Shown in pieces: positions 44,591-52,215 of a stretch of DNA of 64,000 nt. The translations under genes were made by a program, and so were the position numbers. Each line of letters starts with the position of its first letter. Position 1 is the stretch's first letter. The DNA comes from an uncultured Flavobacteriales bacterium (GTDB lineage Bacteria > Bacteroidota > Bacteroidia > Flavobacteriales_D > Crocinitomicaceae), in contig CAJAVU010000021.1 in assembly GCA_903945495.1 (NCBI GenBank), positions 248,001 to 312,000 on the forward strand. The letters are read 5' to 3'. The notes under the pieces were generated by a model. It saw nothing but the letters and a program-made list of their open reading frames with translations. It was not told the origin of the DNA and did not search any database.

Positions 44591-46366
44591 TTATTGTTTT
44601 AGGATACGCAATACTCGTTCGTTTCCATCAATCACAAGGTGAAGAAAATAAATTCCTACTTCCTCTTTTTTAAGGTTCATCGTAAAATTTTGTATGCCTT
44701 TATGGTTACCTGATGCTACGATTTTTCCATCGGCTGAGTGCAATGTGTAAGTTACAAAGTTTGCCTGATTATTCAAAGAAATCGTAACTTGGTTTTGTGT
44801 TGGATTTGGGTAAAGAATGACATCATTCAATACATCCAGCGTTGTTAAACCAGCACAATCATCGACAAAAACCGATGTGGAATCACTATTTCCGCAACCG
44901 TTAATATCAGAGTATGTATAGACAATCCAATGTGTGCCCTCTCCACTTAGTGAAGGGTCGAAGTTTCCTCCAGCAACACCATTTCCTGAATAGTTTCCGT
45001 TTGAAGGAGTTCCTACAGGTAAAATGATTGAACTATGGTTTATACAAAGAGTATCATCTGTAAAAGGTTCAATAGATACAATTGGAGCAGCTACAACCGT
45101 GATAGTCATACTTGTTGAATCTACATTTCCTGATCCATCAGTCGCATAATACCAAATCGTCGAAATTCCTGTGTCAAATGATGTTCCGCTAGCGTCATCA
45201 GATCCATTACCAATTGTTGCACCGGAAATTGAATACGTGATTGTTGGAGTATTGCAATTGTCCAAAGCAATAGGTGTAAGGTTAAATACTTCACCAGTAT
45301 CGCAAACAATTACATCAACTGGAGCAGATATCGAAGGAGCAATTGAATCAACAATTGTTACGTTAAAAGAACAAAAAGTAGAATCTAAACCGACAATTGC
45401 TGCAAAAGTATTTGTGGTTGTACCTAGAGGAAAAGCAGAGCCTGAAGGAAGTCCAGCAACTTGAACTGTTGAGACTGGATTGTTGTTTACATAAGTAATT
45501 GTGACTTCACCATTCCCTGTGTGTATGCCTTGGTTGTGTATAACATCCGTAGCTGAAGGAATTGTGTAACTACTTCCACCTCCGCCACCACGACAGTTTC
45601 CGCTACCAGCACCTCCCCACCAGCCGCCGCCGCCGCCGTATACTTCGCAACCGCATCCTGTTGGAGAACCGCCAAATCCGAAACCACCTGCACAGATAGG
45701 ATTATTGAATGAAGCACATGTTCCGTTTGCAGAGCTTGTTTGCGTACCACCATCACCACCTGGATTTGATGCATAATCGACACGATATCCGTTTCCACCA
45801 ATAAGTCCACCGCCAAGTCCGCCATTCACTTCTAACCCTGACCAAAAACCACCGCCACCAGCACCGCCAGCAACAATCACGCGATCATTTAGTGTAGTAC
45901 CGCCAATTCGAATATCGGATGCACCTCCACCGCCTTTGCCAGCAGTTTCACCATTTCCTCCACCGTTCCAGCCCCCAGTAAGACCTGTTGGTTGCTCTCC
46001 TACATACACGTAAATCGTGCTTCCAGGAATAACATCCAATGTAGCATGTACATAACCTCCAAAATTATTGTTAGTTGATGGAGAATTTGATCCACCTTGT
46101 GCTCCATAAGCATCAACAGTAATACTTGTAACTCCAGCAGGAACAATCAAAGATTGTTGTGCACCTGTAAAAGTAAAAGTTGTAGAAATAGAATCGCAAA
46201 TACTCACGCCAACTGGAGCTGTGAAATTTACAATTGCATCACAAGAACTAATGTCACTTTCTATTATTGTGTCAGCTTGACAATTGATGCTTAAACATTG
46301 TGCATTAATTACTTCGGTAGTTCCGAAAAATGCAAATGCACTGAGTATGATTAATTTTGTTTTCAT
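44591..46366 (-). CDS. T9SS type A protein with ALK/LTK-type glycine-rich domain
   Basis: The 591-residue exported protein has a signal peptide (MKTKLIILSAFAFFGTTEVI, cleaved near NAQ). Residues about 60-300 resemble the glycine-rich domain of ALK/LTK receptors: FTFTGAQQSLIVPAGVTSIT, AYGAQGGSNSPST, then GGGNGETAGKGGGGASDIRI, VAGGAGGGGFWSG and cysteine-bearing glycine repeats. Two HYR/Ig-like domains follow (about 310-500, NVTIVDSIAPSISAPVDVIV). The end is a type A sorting domain (VILYPNPTQNQVTISLNN, KEEVGIYFLHLV). T9SS secretes it. The role, perhaps surface structure or adhesion, is inference. A 137-residue exported protein is coded 3 bases upstream in the same operon. Confidence 0.82.
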   Translation of the reverse strand: MKTKLIILSAFAFFGTTEVINAQCLSINCQADTIIESDISSCDAIVNFTAPVGVSICDSISTTFTFTGAQQSLIVPAGVTSITVDAYGAQGGSNSPSTNNNFGGYVHATLDVIPGSTIYVYVGEQPTGLTGGWNGGGNGETAGKGGGGASDIRIGGTTLNDRVIVAGGAGGGGFWSGLEVNGGLGGGLIGGNGYRVDYASNPGGDGGTQTSSANGTCASFNNPICAGGFGFGGSPTGCGCEVYGGGGGWWGGAGSGNCRGGGGGSSYTIPSATDVIHNQGIHTGNGEVTITYVNNNPVSTVQVAGLPSGSAFPLGTTTNTFAAIVGLDSTFCSFNVTIVDSIAPSISAPVDVIVCDTGEVFNLTPIALDNCNTPTITYSISGATIGNGSDDASGTSFDTGISTIWYYATDGSGNVDSTSMTITVVAAPIVSIEPFTDDTLCINHSSIILPVGTPSNGNYSGNGVAGGNFDPSLSGEGTHWIVYTYSDINGCGNSDSTSVFVDDCAGLTTLDVLNDVILYPNPTQNQVTISLNNQANFVTYTLHSADGKIVASGNHKGIQNFTMNLKKEEVGIYFLHLVIDGNERVLRILKQ

Positions 46367-46369
46367 CTT

Positions 46370-46783
46370 TTATTGAATTTCAATGTGAATAGTAATAGCC
46401 TTTTCTAGTTGATCTCCAGAAATTTCCATAAGTGGGTCAGTCGAATTCGCTTTACCAAAATAGACACTTTTGCCAGCAGGTATAGTTAAATAGCCCTGTG
46501 TTGTGCCGTCCATGTTAACTACAACATCAGAAGAGCCAACTTGTGCAGACCATAATACACGAAGATCCTCATTTGTTGTGTTTGTAAATTCTAAACTTAC
46601 GTAAGATGCTCCTTCAAGTGAAAAAGATGAAGCGTAAACAGTGATTCCGTTTTGTGATGTGATCAAATAGTTCTTCGGATCATTAGATTCTTGAAATTTG
46701 ATTTGATTGGAAAGGGTTCCGCTTGGTTTGGCCATTGATATTAAAGGTAACAATAGCAAACAAAAATTAAATAGTGTTTTCAT
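46370..46783 (-). CDS. Small exported protein upstream of the glycine-rich cargo
   Basis: From the ATG at 46783 the protein has 137 residues with a signal peptide (MKTLFNFCLLLLPLISMAKP). The mature part looks like one beta-sandwich: NYLITSQNGITVYASSFSLE, YVSLEFTNTTNEDLRVLWSA and GYLTIPAGKSVYFGKANSTD. No family was recognised. It ends 3 bases before the glycine-rich T9SS protein, so both come from one message and may bind each other. The long frame extending to 46945 was cut because the signal peptide begins at 46783. Confidence 0.68.
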   Translation of the reverse strand: MKTLFNFCLLLLPLISMAKPSGTLSNQIKFQESNDPKNYLITSQNGITVYASSFSLEGASYVSLEFTNTTNEDLRVLWSAQVGSSDVVVNMDGTTQGYLTIPAGKSVYFGKANSTDPLMEISGDQLEKAITIHIEIQ

Positions 46784-46862
46784 ATGTGTAGTAAATTTAG
46801 GTAAAAATAAAGTATTTAAATAGAAATTTAATGGAAAGCATTTAAAGTAATGAAATGTTGTA

Positions 46863-47009
46863 AAATTGATTGTGCGGATCTTCTTTTCGAATTGCGCGAA
46901 TAGCTGTCGGAGCTGTAAAGAAAACATCCACTTTGTGTTGTTCAATCACGCGCCAAAACGTTCCTGCATTTGGAGTTTTGATGGGTTTTCCTTCAAAGAC
47001 AATTGGTAG
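46863..47009 (-). pseudogene. Fragment of an acetyl-/propionyl-CoA synthetase gene
   Basis: On the minus strand 49 codons read as one open frame: LPIVFEGKPIK, TPNAGTFWRVIEQHKVD, then VFFTAPTAIRAIRKEDPHNQ. This is the middle of the AMP-forming acyl-CoA synthetase family (PrpE/Acs), whose members have EGKP.-TPDAG-FWRVI and FTAPTAIRAI-KEDP. The frame is closed upstream by a stop near 47038 and loses similarity downstream, so only about 50 of over 600 residues remain. It lies in the otherwise empty 554-base gap 46784-47337. It is a gene relic, not a functional CDS. Confidence 0.75.
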
Positions 47010-47306
47010 AAAAGTGAAACTTTTAACACGAAGATTTGCTCAAGCAATTTGCTAAAATACGACAGGTAATAAATACCACCAATATGCATTGAAAACGTTC
47101 ATTTTAAATAGGTAAAAAATCGAAATTTGAGTTTAACTATAGGTTTAACAGTTGGTGAAAAAAGAATTCTGAGGATTGTTTTTACCTGAGAGTACACTGT
47201 GTAAGTAGCTGAGTTGTTCATTCGTTCAGAAATGGTAGGTTGCGAAATACGCAACACGTATTAAAGCACTTGTTGAATTCGATTTAGAAACAATGAAAAC
47301 AATGCT

Positions 47307-47314
47307 TATTTTTG
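47307..47314 (+). promoter_or_regulatory. -7 box TATTTTTG for the hypothetical barrel gene
   Basis: TATTTTTG fits TAnnTTTG, 23 bases before the ATG at 47338. No TTG is at 18-20 bases upstream. Confidence 0.35.
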
Positions 47315-47337
47315 TCTTGAATATAAGTTTTTAAATT

Positions 47338-48303
47338 ATGAAAACACTTTTAACCCTAGCTGCATTTTTATTGATAAATACTGCACTTTTTAGTCAAGGT
47401 GAATATGTACCGACTGATTCGACAAAGATTGTTACAATGAACAATGGTGATATACGCGTAGGTGAAATTATCAGTGATGATGGACGCGAAATATTATTGT
47501 TAACCCATGATTTAGGTAAAATCTATATATCAAAGCAGAATATAAAATCTATAAAACCATACGATTCAAAAGTAGTAGGATATGAAGATGGTGAGTTGTA
47601 TGTGAATTCTCCTTTTACCACTCGTTATTATTTTACCACAAATGCTTTACCGTTAAAAAAAGGTGAAAATTATGCCATGATTCATCTTTATGGTCCTGAA
47701 ATTCATTTTTCATTGAATAAAAGATTATCCCTCGGAATAATGACAACATGGATTGCTAGTCCCTTTGTTTTTGCTGCCAAATATGCAATTCCAACAAAAA
47801 ATGCGAAAGTTAATTTTGGACTAGGAACCTTGATTGGGACATCTGGTTATTTGAACACCTTTAGAGGTTATGGCGGATTGCATTGGGGTATGTTAACATT
47901 AGGGAATGAAACAAAGAACATTACTTTTTCTGCAGGGTATTCCTATTTAATGCCCGGTTTTTATGATAAGAAGAGTGTTGGCACAGCACCAGTTTTATCA
48001 GTTGCTGGAATTACCAAGATCGGTAAAAAAGCAAGTTTTATTTTTGACTCAATGTTCTTTTTTGGTTCAAAAGAAGAAAAAGAGGATAACTATATTTATG
48101 ATCCAGTCACAGGAAACTATTCGGTTATCACGTCAATCGAAAATGTTAATTCAACTATTGGATTTTTAATGCCAGGAGTAAGATTTCAAAGCAGTCCCAA
48201 AACGGCTTTTCAAGTTGCCTTGGCAGGTGTGTTGTATGCTAGAAGCAATGACTATCCAATCACTTTCCCTGTTCCACAATGTTCTTGGTTTTTTAAATTT
48301 TGA
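47338..48303 (+). CDS. Exported, probably outer-membrane barrel protein, unknown
   Basis: The 321-residue protein has a signal peptide (MKTLLTLAAFLLINTALFSQ). Residues about 25-85 look like a small beta domain (STKIVTMNNGDIRVGEIISD, DLGKIYISKQNIKSIKPYD) that is often seen in Bacteroidota proteins. From about 90 onward amphipathic strands with glycine and aromatic residues suggest an outer-membrane barrel (LNKRLSLGIMTTWIASPFVF, TFSAGYSYLMPGFYD). The last residue is F, as in barrels. It stands alone, with a -7 box upstream and a perfect terminator downstream. Confidence 0.68.
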   Translation: MKTLLTLAAFLLINTALFSQGEYVPTDSTKIVTMNNGDIRVGEIISDDGREILLLTHDLGKIYISKQNIKSIKPYDSKVVGYEDGELYVNSPFTTRYYFTTNALPLKKGENYAMIHLYGPEIHFSLNKRLSLGIMTTWIASPFVFAAKYAIPTKNAKVNFGLGTLIGTSGYLNTFRGYGGLHWGMLTLGNETKNITFSAGYSYLMPGFYDKKSVGTAPVLSVAGITKIGKKASFIFDSMFFFGSKEEKEDNYIYDPVTGNYSVITSIENVNSTIGFLMPGVRFQSSPKTAFQVALAGVLYARSNDYPITFPVPQCSWFFKF

Positions 48304-48315
48304 GTTTGTGGATAA

Positions 48316-48327
48316 AAGTCGCGACTT
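48316..48327. repeat. Short palindrome with GTCGCGAC core
   Basis: AAGTCGCGACTT is a perfect 12-bp palindrome just after the stop at 48303 and before the terminator. Its 8-bp core is the same as that of the long palindrome at 39719-39753. Both lie just after gene ends. Confidence 0.45.
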
Positions 48328-48342
48328 GATCCCTAAAGGATG

Positions 48343-48384
48343 AATACTAAAAAGGTCAATCGTAAGATTGACCTTTTTAGTATT
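48343..48384. terminator. Perfect 19-bp hairpin terminator
   Basis: AATACTAAAAAGGTCAATC (48343-48361) and its exact reverse complement (48366-48384) flank a 4-base GTAA loop. T-runs occur within the arms in both directions. It follows the gene ending at 48303. Its GATTGACCT arm also occurs after the tRNA-Asn gene at 54522-54530, so on the minus strand it probably once ended a tRNA transcript. Confidence 0.85.
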
Positions 48385-48425
48385 CCCGCAATTGCGAGAC
48401 TCTAACCAACTGGGCTAACGTTCCC
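48385..48425 (-). pseudogene. Collapsed tRNA gene remnant
   Basis: On the minus strand the sequence TAGCCCAGTTGGTTAGAG is a tRNA D-arm differing by one base from that of tRNA-Asn at 54539-54612 (TAGCTCAGTTGGTTAGAG). After it there is no anticodon arm; it goes straight to TCTCGCAATTGCGGGAA and then the 19-bp terminator. GGTTAGAG of the D-arm and GGTTCGAG of a T-arm are similar, so a deletion between them would give this junction. No cloverleaf can form. The original tRNA species is not recoverable. Confidence 0.6.
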
Positions 48426-48578
48426 GTTGGAATAAATTCCGGATCACACAATTGTAGAATAAGGTTTCGAGATTTTTGTTTATTGATAAAACGTTCAATT
48501 TTCATTGCATCTCCCAAGCTGTTCGATACTTCAAAAACTGCTTTTAATATCCAATTTTTTGCTTTGCCAGTGTATTTG

Positions 48579-48701
48579 TCGGTAGAATTATTTGGCTGCG
48601 AAAAGGAATATCAATCTGTCATCGCCTACAGACATTATCTACTCAGCCTAGGAGCGGACTTTAACTTTCGAAAGAAAGATGTGGGCGGCCGGTTTCGATA
48701 G
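48579..48701 (+). pseudogene. Truncated paralog of the 157-residue protein
   Basis: Forty codons plus stop (SVELFGCEKEYQSVIAYRHY and on) match the C-terminus of the protein from 43896-44369 at 25 of 40 residues. Upstream codons in the same frame do not match it, and no start fits, so the N-terminal three quarters are gone. It lies 154 bases from the tRNA remnant. It could still be part of a short frame beginning at 48483, but the joined part has no similarity to the paralog. Confidence 0.7.
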
Positions 48702-48726
48702 GAGAATCAAAGATTTATTACTTTGA

Positions 48727-49233
48727 TTACCGAACAATCATTGTTGATGACTCATCAACCATTCCATTAGGCATTAATACGATTGCAATTCCTATTGCAT
48801 CTATATTCTTTGACAACATATTTTGTTTGTGTTTTTCAGATTTCAGCCAACTATTGAAAATCCTGTCAGTTACAGAAGATAAATACTCTTTTTCCATTGG
48901 AAAAATCCCAAAACTTTTGGATAAGTATATATTCTCTGCTACAATTCCATTTTCAGTTATGTTGGAGTGATAAATCTTATTATTTAACAGCATGTTTTCC
49001 GACCATTTTTTAGAATATTCATTCAGTGAATCATTTTCAATTAAAGGATTTATTCCGTTTTCTATTCTCAAGTTGTTGATTTTTTTAAGTAATTCATTTT
49101 CTAACGAGTCAATATTCATTTCTTTTACGCTGTTTTTATTATTTGAATAACAGTAATCTGTAAAATTAAATGGAGCCTGCCCTAAAGCATTAAATAGCAT
49201 AAACAGAAAGAAGATGGCGATTGTGTTTTTCAT
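48727..49233 (-). CDS. CAP-domain (SCP/PR1-like) exported protein
   Basis: The 168-residue product has a signal peptide (MKNTIAIFFLFMLFNALGQ) and a CAP domain from about 45: LLKKINNLRIENGINPL, then YSKKWSENMLLNNKIYHSN, the VAENIYLSK segment and the final FNSWLKSEKHKQNMLSKNID. The family fold and usual H and E residues (YHS, AEN, EKH) are present. CAP proteins are secreted and have varied roles; most bacterial ones are untested. It is the first of a run of minus-strand small envelope genes. Confidence 0.82.
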   Translation of the reverse strand: MKNTIAIFFLFMLFNALGQAPFNFTDYCYSNNKNSVKEMNIDSLENELLKKINNLRIENGINPLIENDSLNEYSKKWSENMLLNNKIYHSNITENGIVAENIYLSKSFGIFPMEKEYLSSVTDRIFNSWLKSEKHKQNMLSKNIDAIGIAIVLMPNGMVDESSTMIVR

Positions 49234-49261
49234 ACATAAAGCATTTTAGAAATTATAAACA

Positions 49262-49549
49262 TTATTGTTTCGCTGTCAATGAATCACCATTGATTGAAAT
49301 TAAATTCACCTTCGAGAAAACGAAATCTCTTTTAAAATCTTCAATTTGTTCATTAGACCATTTATCCATTAAGTCAGCAAGACTTCTTTGAGATTCTATA
49401 ACCCTTGATGTTTTATTTGTTTGAGGAACATACACTTCTTGCTAGATAATAATTTTTTCAGTACTACACCCATTAAGTATTATCCAAGTGAAAAGTATTA
49501 GAGATATTATAGAATAATTCAAAGAAATTTTTTGAGTTGAGTTAATCAT
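49262..49549 (-). pseudogene. Lipoprotein gene interrupted by an in-frame amber codon
   Basis: The frame runs from ATG 49549 to TAA 49262 (96 codons) with a single TAG at codon 36 (49442-49444). It begins MINSTQKISLNYSIISLILF, has an ILNGC lipobox, and after the stop continues QEVYVPQTNKTSRVIESQRS and SLADLMDKWSNEQIEDFKRD. The last 40 residues match the intact lipoprotein at 50059-50319 with 19 of 39 identities by hand (VN.I..NGD.LT.K). It is a recent pseudogene, a stop read through, or a sequence error. It fills the gap 49234-49615. Confidence 0.75.
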
Positions 49550-49615
49550 ATTTTATAACTTATGTTGAATACGAAATTTAAAAATCAATGAAATACAGAA
49601 TAGATATACAAAAGT

Positions 49616-50029
49616 TCAATAATACTCTATAAGTACCAAACTAGTGACACCATCTTTATATAAGTAACTTAACATAAAGAGACTATTTGGAAGTTTATTT
49701 TCGCTTGTGTTTTTCTGAGTGATCACAATTTCTTTATCTTTATTGTTAACAGTATATATTCTTCTAGAATAGAAATCCCATCCATTTTTATGTAAAGTGT
49801 AAAACTCTTTCGAAGGATAAATCCACTCAACACTATCAGTGTCAACACCCAATCTATTAAAAGTTTCAAATAGAAGAGAATCGGAGGTGTTATCCAAACG
49901 ATCGGTAAACCAATCCATAATACTATCATTGGATGTTGCCTTCCAAGGGGTTTCAAAACTGTATTTTTTTTGAGATAAAACGTTAATATTCAAAAGGGAT
50001 AAGAACGATAACAAAAATAATTTGCTCAT
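49616..50029 (-). CDS. Small exported protein, unknown function
   Basis: The 137-residue protein has a signal peptide (MSKLFLLSFLSLLNINVLSQ) and a mixed alpha/beta mature part with charged helix DSIMDWFTDRLDNTSDSLLF and strands such as RRIYTVNNKDKEIVITQK and SLVLIEYY at the end. No family was recognised. It stands between two sister lipoprotein genes (one interrupted) and shares their orientation. Confidence 0.6.
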   Translation of the reverse strand: MSKLFLLSFLSLLNINVLSQKKYSFETPWKATSNDSIMDWFTDRLDNTSDSLLFETFNRLGVDTDSVEWIYPSKEFYTLHKNGWDFYSRRIYTVNNKDKEIVITQKNTSENKLPNSLFMLSYLYKDGVTSLVLIEYY

Positions 50030-50058
50030 AATATGGTTTTAAATTGTAATGAAAAGCA

Positions 50059-50319
50059 TTATTTAATAGTCAATGTATCACCATTGTTCATGATGAAATT
50101 AACTTCAGAGTAGACATACTTCCGCCTAAACTCATCTCTTTGTTCTTGGGTCCAAGACCTCATTATAACTGCCAGTTCATGCTGCAATTCAGACCCTACA
50201 AGAGTATTGATTGTTTGAGGACATGGTTCAAACACATTTTCTTTTGTAGCGGCTGTTTTTTCAATTGAACAACTAAATAAACAGACAAGAGAAGCATACA
50301 TAAAAATTATTCTTTTCAT
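50059..50319 (-). CDS. Small lipoprotein, paralog of the amber-interrupted gene
   Basis: The 86-residue lipoprotein has a signal peptide (MKRIIFMYASLVCLFSC) with the FSC lipobox, then CPQTINTLVGSELQHELAVI and a helical MRSWTQEQRDEFRRKYVYSE ending in NNGDTLTIK. The NGDSLT/NGDTLT ending and the W..EQ..EF.R pattern are shared with the pseudogene at 49262-49549. The pair is part of a cluster of short lipoproteins. Function unknown. Confidence 0.62.
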   Translation of the reverse strand: MKRIIFMYASLVCLFSCSIEKTAATKENVFEPCPQTINTLVGSELQHELAVIMRSWTQEQRDEFRRKYVYSEVNFIMNNGDTLTIK

Positions 50320-50458
50320 AGTTGATTAAGTTGTTTGGATACATAAACATTTTAATCAATAACTATTGGATTATAAAATCGTTACATAAAATAGTTGGTG
50401 ATATGTAAGAAAGAACTAAGCATAATTTATACTTCCTGTTTTTAGTGATTTCGAAATA

Positions 50459-50866
50459 TTATTTGGTCATAGTTTTTCCCTGGTATTCTTTCCAAAGATC
50501 GAATACGATACCCCTCAAATCACCCTGAGTAGGTAAATCATTTATTATTGCTAATATATGAGTACTAGAAATGTTTTTAAGTTTCCCACTTTTTTCCCAT
50601 CTACTAAACGAAAGGGCTACGTCATTTATATAATCCCAATTAATCCCCATAGATTTCCACACCGATTTGTAATCATTTAAATGCTTTGCTAAATCGTCAA
50701 AATTGTTAACCTTTTCTAAATCGGCATTAAATCTATTTTGGGTTCTTTTGGGTTCTTGTTGTTTTAATTTTGTTTGCTGATTTTGCTCGCAAGAGAGATT
50801 TAACAGGAACAATAAAACGATAATGAAAAAAGAGCGCTCTTTTATTGTTGATATAATTTGATGCAT
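50459..50866 (-). CDS. Small lipoprotein, unknown function
   Basis: From the ATG at 50866 the 135-residue protein has a lipoprotein signal (MHQIISTIKERSFFIIVLLF) with LNLSC lipobox, a glutamine- and lysine-rich linker (QNQQTKLKQQEPKRTQNR) and a helical domain (DLAKHLNDYKSVWKSMGINW, ILAIINDLPTQGDLRGIVFD). A frame extending to 50965 overlaps the next gene and was cut. It begins 10 bases after the stop of the SUMF1-like gene, so both may share a message. No family was recognised. Confidence 0.6.
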   Translation of the reverse strand: MHQIISTIKERSFFIIVLLFLLNLSCEQNQQTKLKQQEPKRTQNRFNADLEKVNNFDDLAKHLNDYKSVWKSMGINWDYINDVALSFSRWEKSGKLKNISSTHILAIINDLPTQGDLRGIVFDLWKEYQGKTMTK

Positions 50867-50876
50867 AGTAGAATGA

Positions 50877-52100
50877 TTATTTAATAATATACTCTGAGCC
50901 AACTTTATCCATTGCGACTCTGAAACCAACACGAGAGGATGACCTATTGAAATTGAGTGTATCAACCTTATGCGCCATTAGTTGTTCAAAAGAATCTGAC
51001 CAATCACCACCTTTAATTACCTTTAATGTCGAATCGGAATCTGGACGATCTTGCACCCATTCTGCAACATTACCACATAAATCATACATTTCAACTCCAT
51101 TTATTGGAAAGGATTTGACCGGTGCTGTAAATTCGAACGGGTCAGAATTTCTTAAATAATATTGGTTGAAGTTTGCTAAATAATCCCCTTTTTTTGAAGT
51201 AATTTTAAAACCATCCCATGCGAATAGTTGATCGGTTTCAATCTTGTAGTTTTTGGTTTTTGTCGCCAAAATCCATTCTGCTTCGGTTGGTAATCGAAAC
51301 GAAGGGAAAAGTATTCCATCTATACCCCCTTTTTTTTCCATTAATTGAATGAAATATTCTGTGGTATTATAAAGTGATTTTTCATCAATTATCTTCTTTT
51401 GAATTAATAATTCTTCATTGAGCCTATCAGTTCGCCACGCGCAGTAAGCCCATGCTTGAATCCAACTCACACCAACAACTGGATAGTTGTCATATCTCGG
51501 ATCAGACCAGTATTTTCGTAAAATATGACGATAATCATTTCCCAACATATGTTCATGTTCAATACAAAGCGTATCAGGATAAATTTCAACTGGGGCTTCT
51601 ACAATTGGATAAGTATTGTTCCAATTGTCATAGGGAATGATAAAAGTTAATTTTTTCTTATTGTAAACCTTTATAGTATTTTCAATTAAGAATAACTCAG
51701 ATTGAATAACGGGATCATTCCAATCTATAGGGAGATCTTCATTATAATTTCCGTTTAGGAGTCTTTTTTCAGGATACGTTTTTGCTAATAAATCAGCGGC
51801 TGCTTTTCTTTTTGTCCAAATTACAAATTCACGATACTCTTTGTTTGTTACTTCATGGTCTGAAAGTAGAAATGAAGCAACGGTCCATTGCAGTGCTATG
51901 ATTTCTTTTGTTTTTGGCATATTGAAAGAGCCACCATTGATAAGCTTTAAATCAGTGGTGAAAATGGACTTCGTTAAATCGATTGGAGGGGTAAGCGTGA
52001 ATTCAAATGTACTATCATTGAATTCCCACTGCGTTGAACTTTTTTTAGATACACAAGCTACTAGAAAAAATATACTTACAATAACAAAAGACTTTTTCAT
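50877..52100 (-). CDS. GldJ/GldK-like SUMF1-domain lipoprotein
   Basis: The 407-residue lipoprotein has a signal peptide (MKKSFVIVSIFFLVAC) with VAC lipobox and a formylglycine-generating-enzyme-like (FGE-sulfatase/SUMF1) domain from about 55: INGGSFNMPKT, LLSDHEVTNKEYREFVIW, YPVVGVSWIQAWAYCAWRTD, FRLPTEAEWILATKT, MYDLCGNVAEWVQDR, VIKGGDWSDS and a final SSSRVGFRVAMD. GldJ and GldK, components of gliding and T9SS, share this fold and are lipoproteins. The catalytic cysteines of true formylglycine enzymes are not clearly placed. It is probably a paralog rather than GldK itself, because no gldL, gldM or gldN is adjacent. Confidence 0.75.
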   Translation of the reverse strand: MKKSFVIVSIFFLVACVSKKSSTQWEFNDSTFEFTLTPPIDLTKSIFTTDLKLINGGSFNMPKTKEIIALQWTVASFLLSDHEVTNKEYREFVIWTKRKAAADLLAKTYPEKRLLNGNYNEDLPIDWNDPVIQSELFLIENTIKVYNKKKLTFIIPYDNWNNTYPIVEAPVEIYPDTLCIEHEHMLGNDYRHILRKYWSDPRYDNYPVVGVSWIQAWAYCAWRTDRLNEELLIQKKIIDEKSLYNTTEYFIQLMEKKGGIDGILFPSFRLPTEAEWILATKTKNYKIETDQLFAWDGFKITSKKGDYLANFNQYYLRNSDPFEFTAPVKSFPINGVEMYDLCGNVAEWVQDRPDSDSTLKVIKGGDWSDSFEQLMAHKVDTLNFNRSSSRVGFRVAMDKVGSEYIIK

Positions 52101-52215
52101 ACTAAGGTTTTATTAATTACTTATGTCTGCTGATTGAAATGGGTAGTGAATTTCAATCTAAAAATTAAATAAACAGCGAAAAATTGTAAAGCCAATCCGC
52201 AATCATTCTATTCGA

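Noticed and set aside
47039-47337. Gap before the hypothetical barrel gene
   Set aside because: Apart from the -7 box at 47307-47314 and a small GTTGCG/CGCAAC hairpin (47239-47255), no coding or RNA signal was found.
48483-48578. Possible N-terminal part of a short gene before the paralog tail
   Set aside because: Its codons show no similarity to the intact paralog and no start signal, so only the matching tail was listed as a pseudogene.
50320-50458. Gap between two small lipoprotein genes
   Set aside because: No frame, hairpin or promoter of quality was seen.
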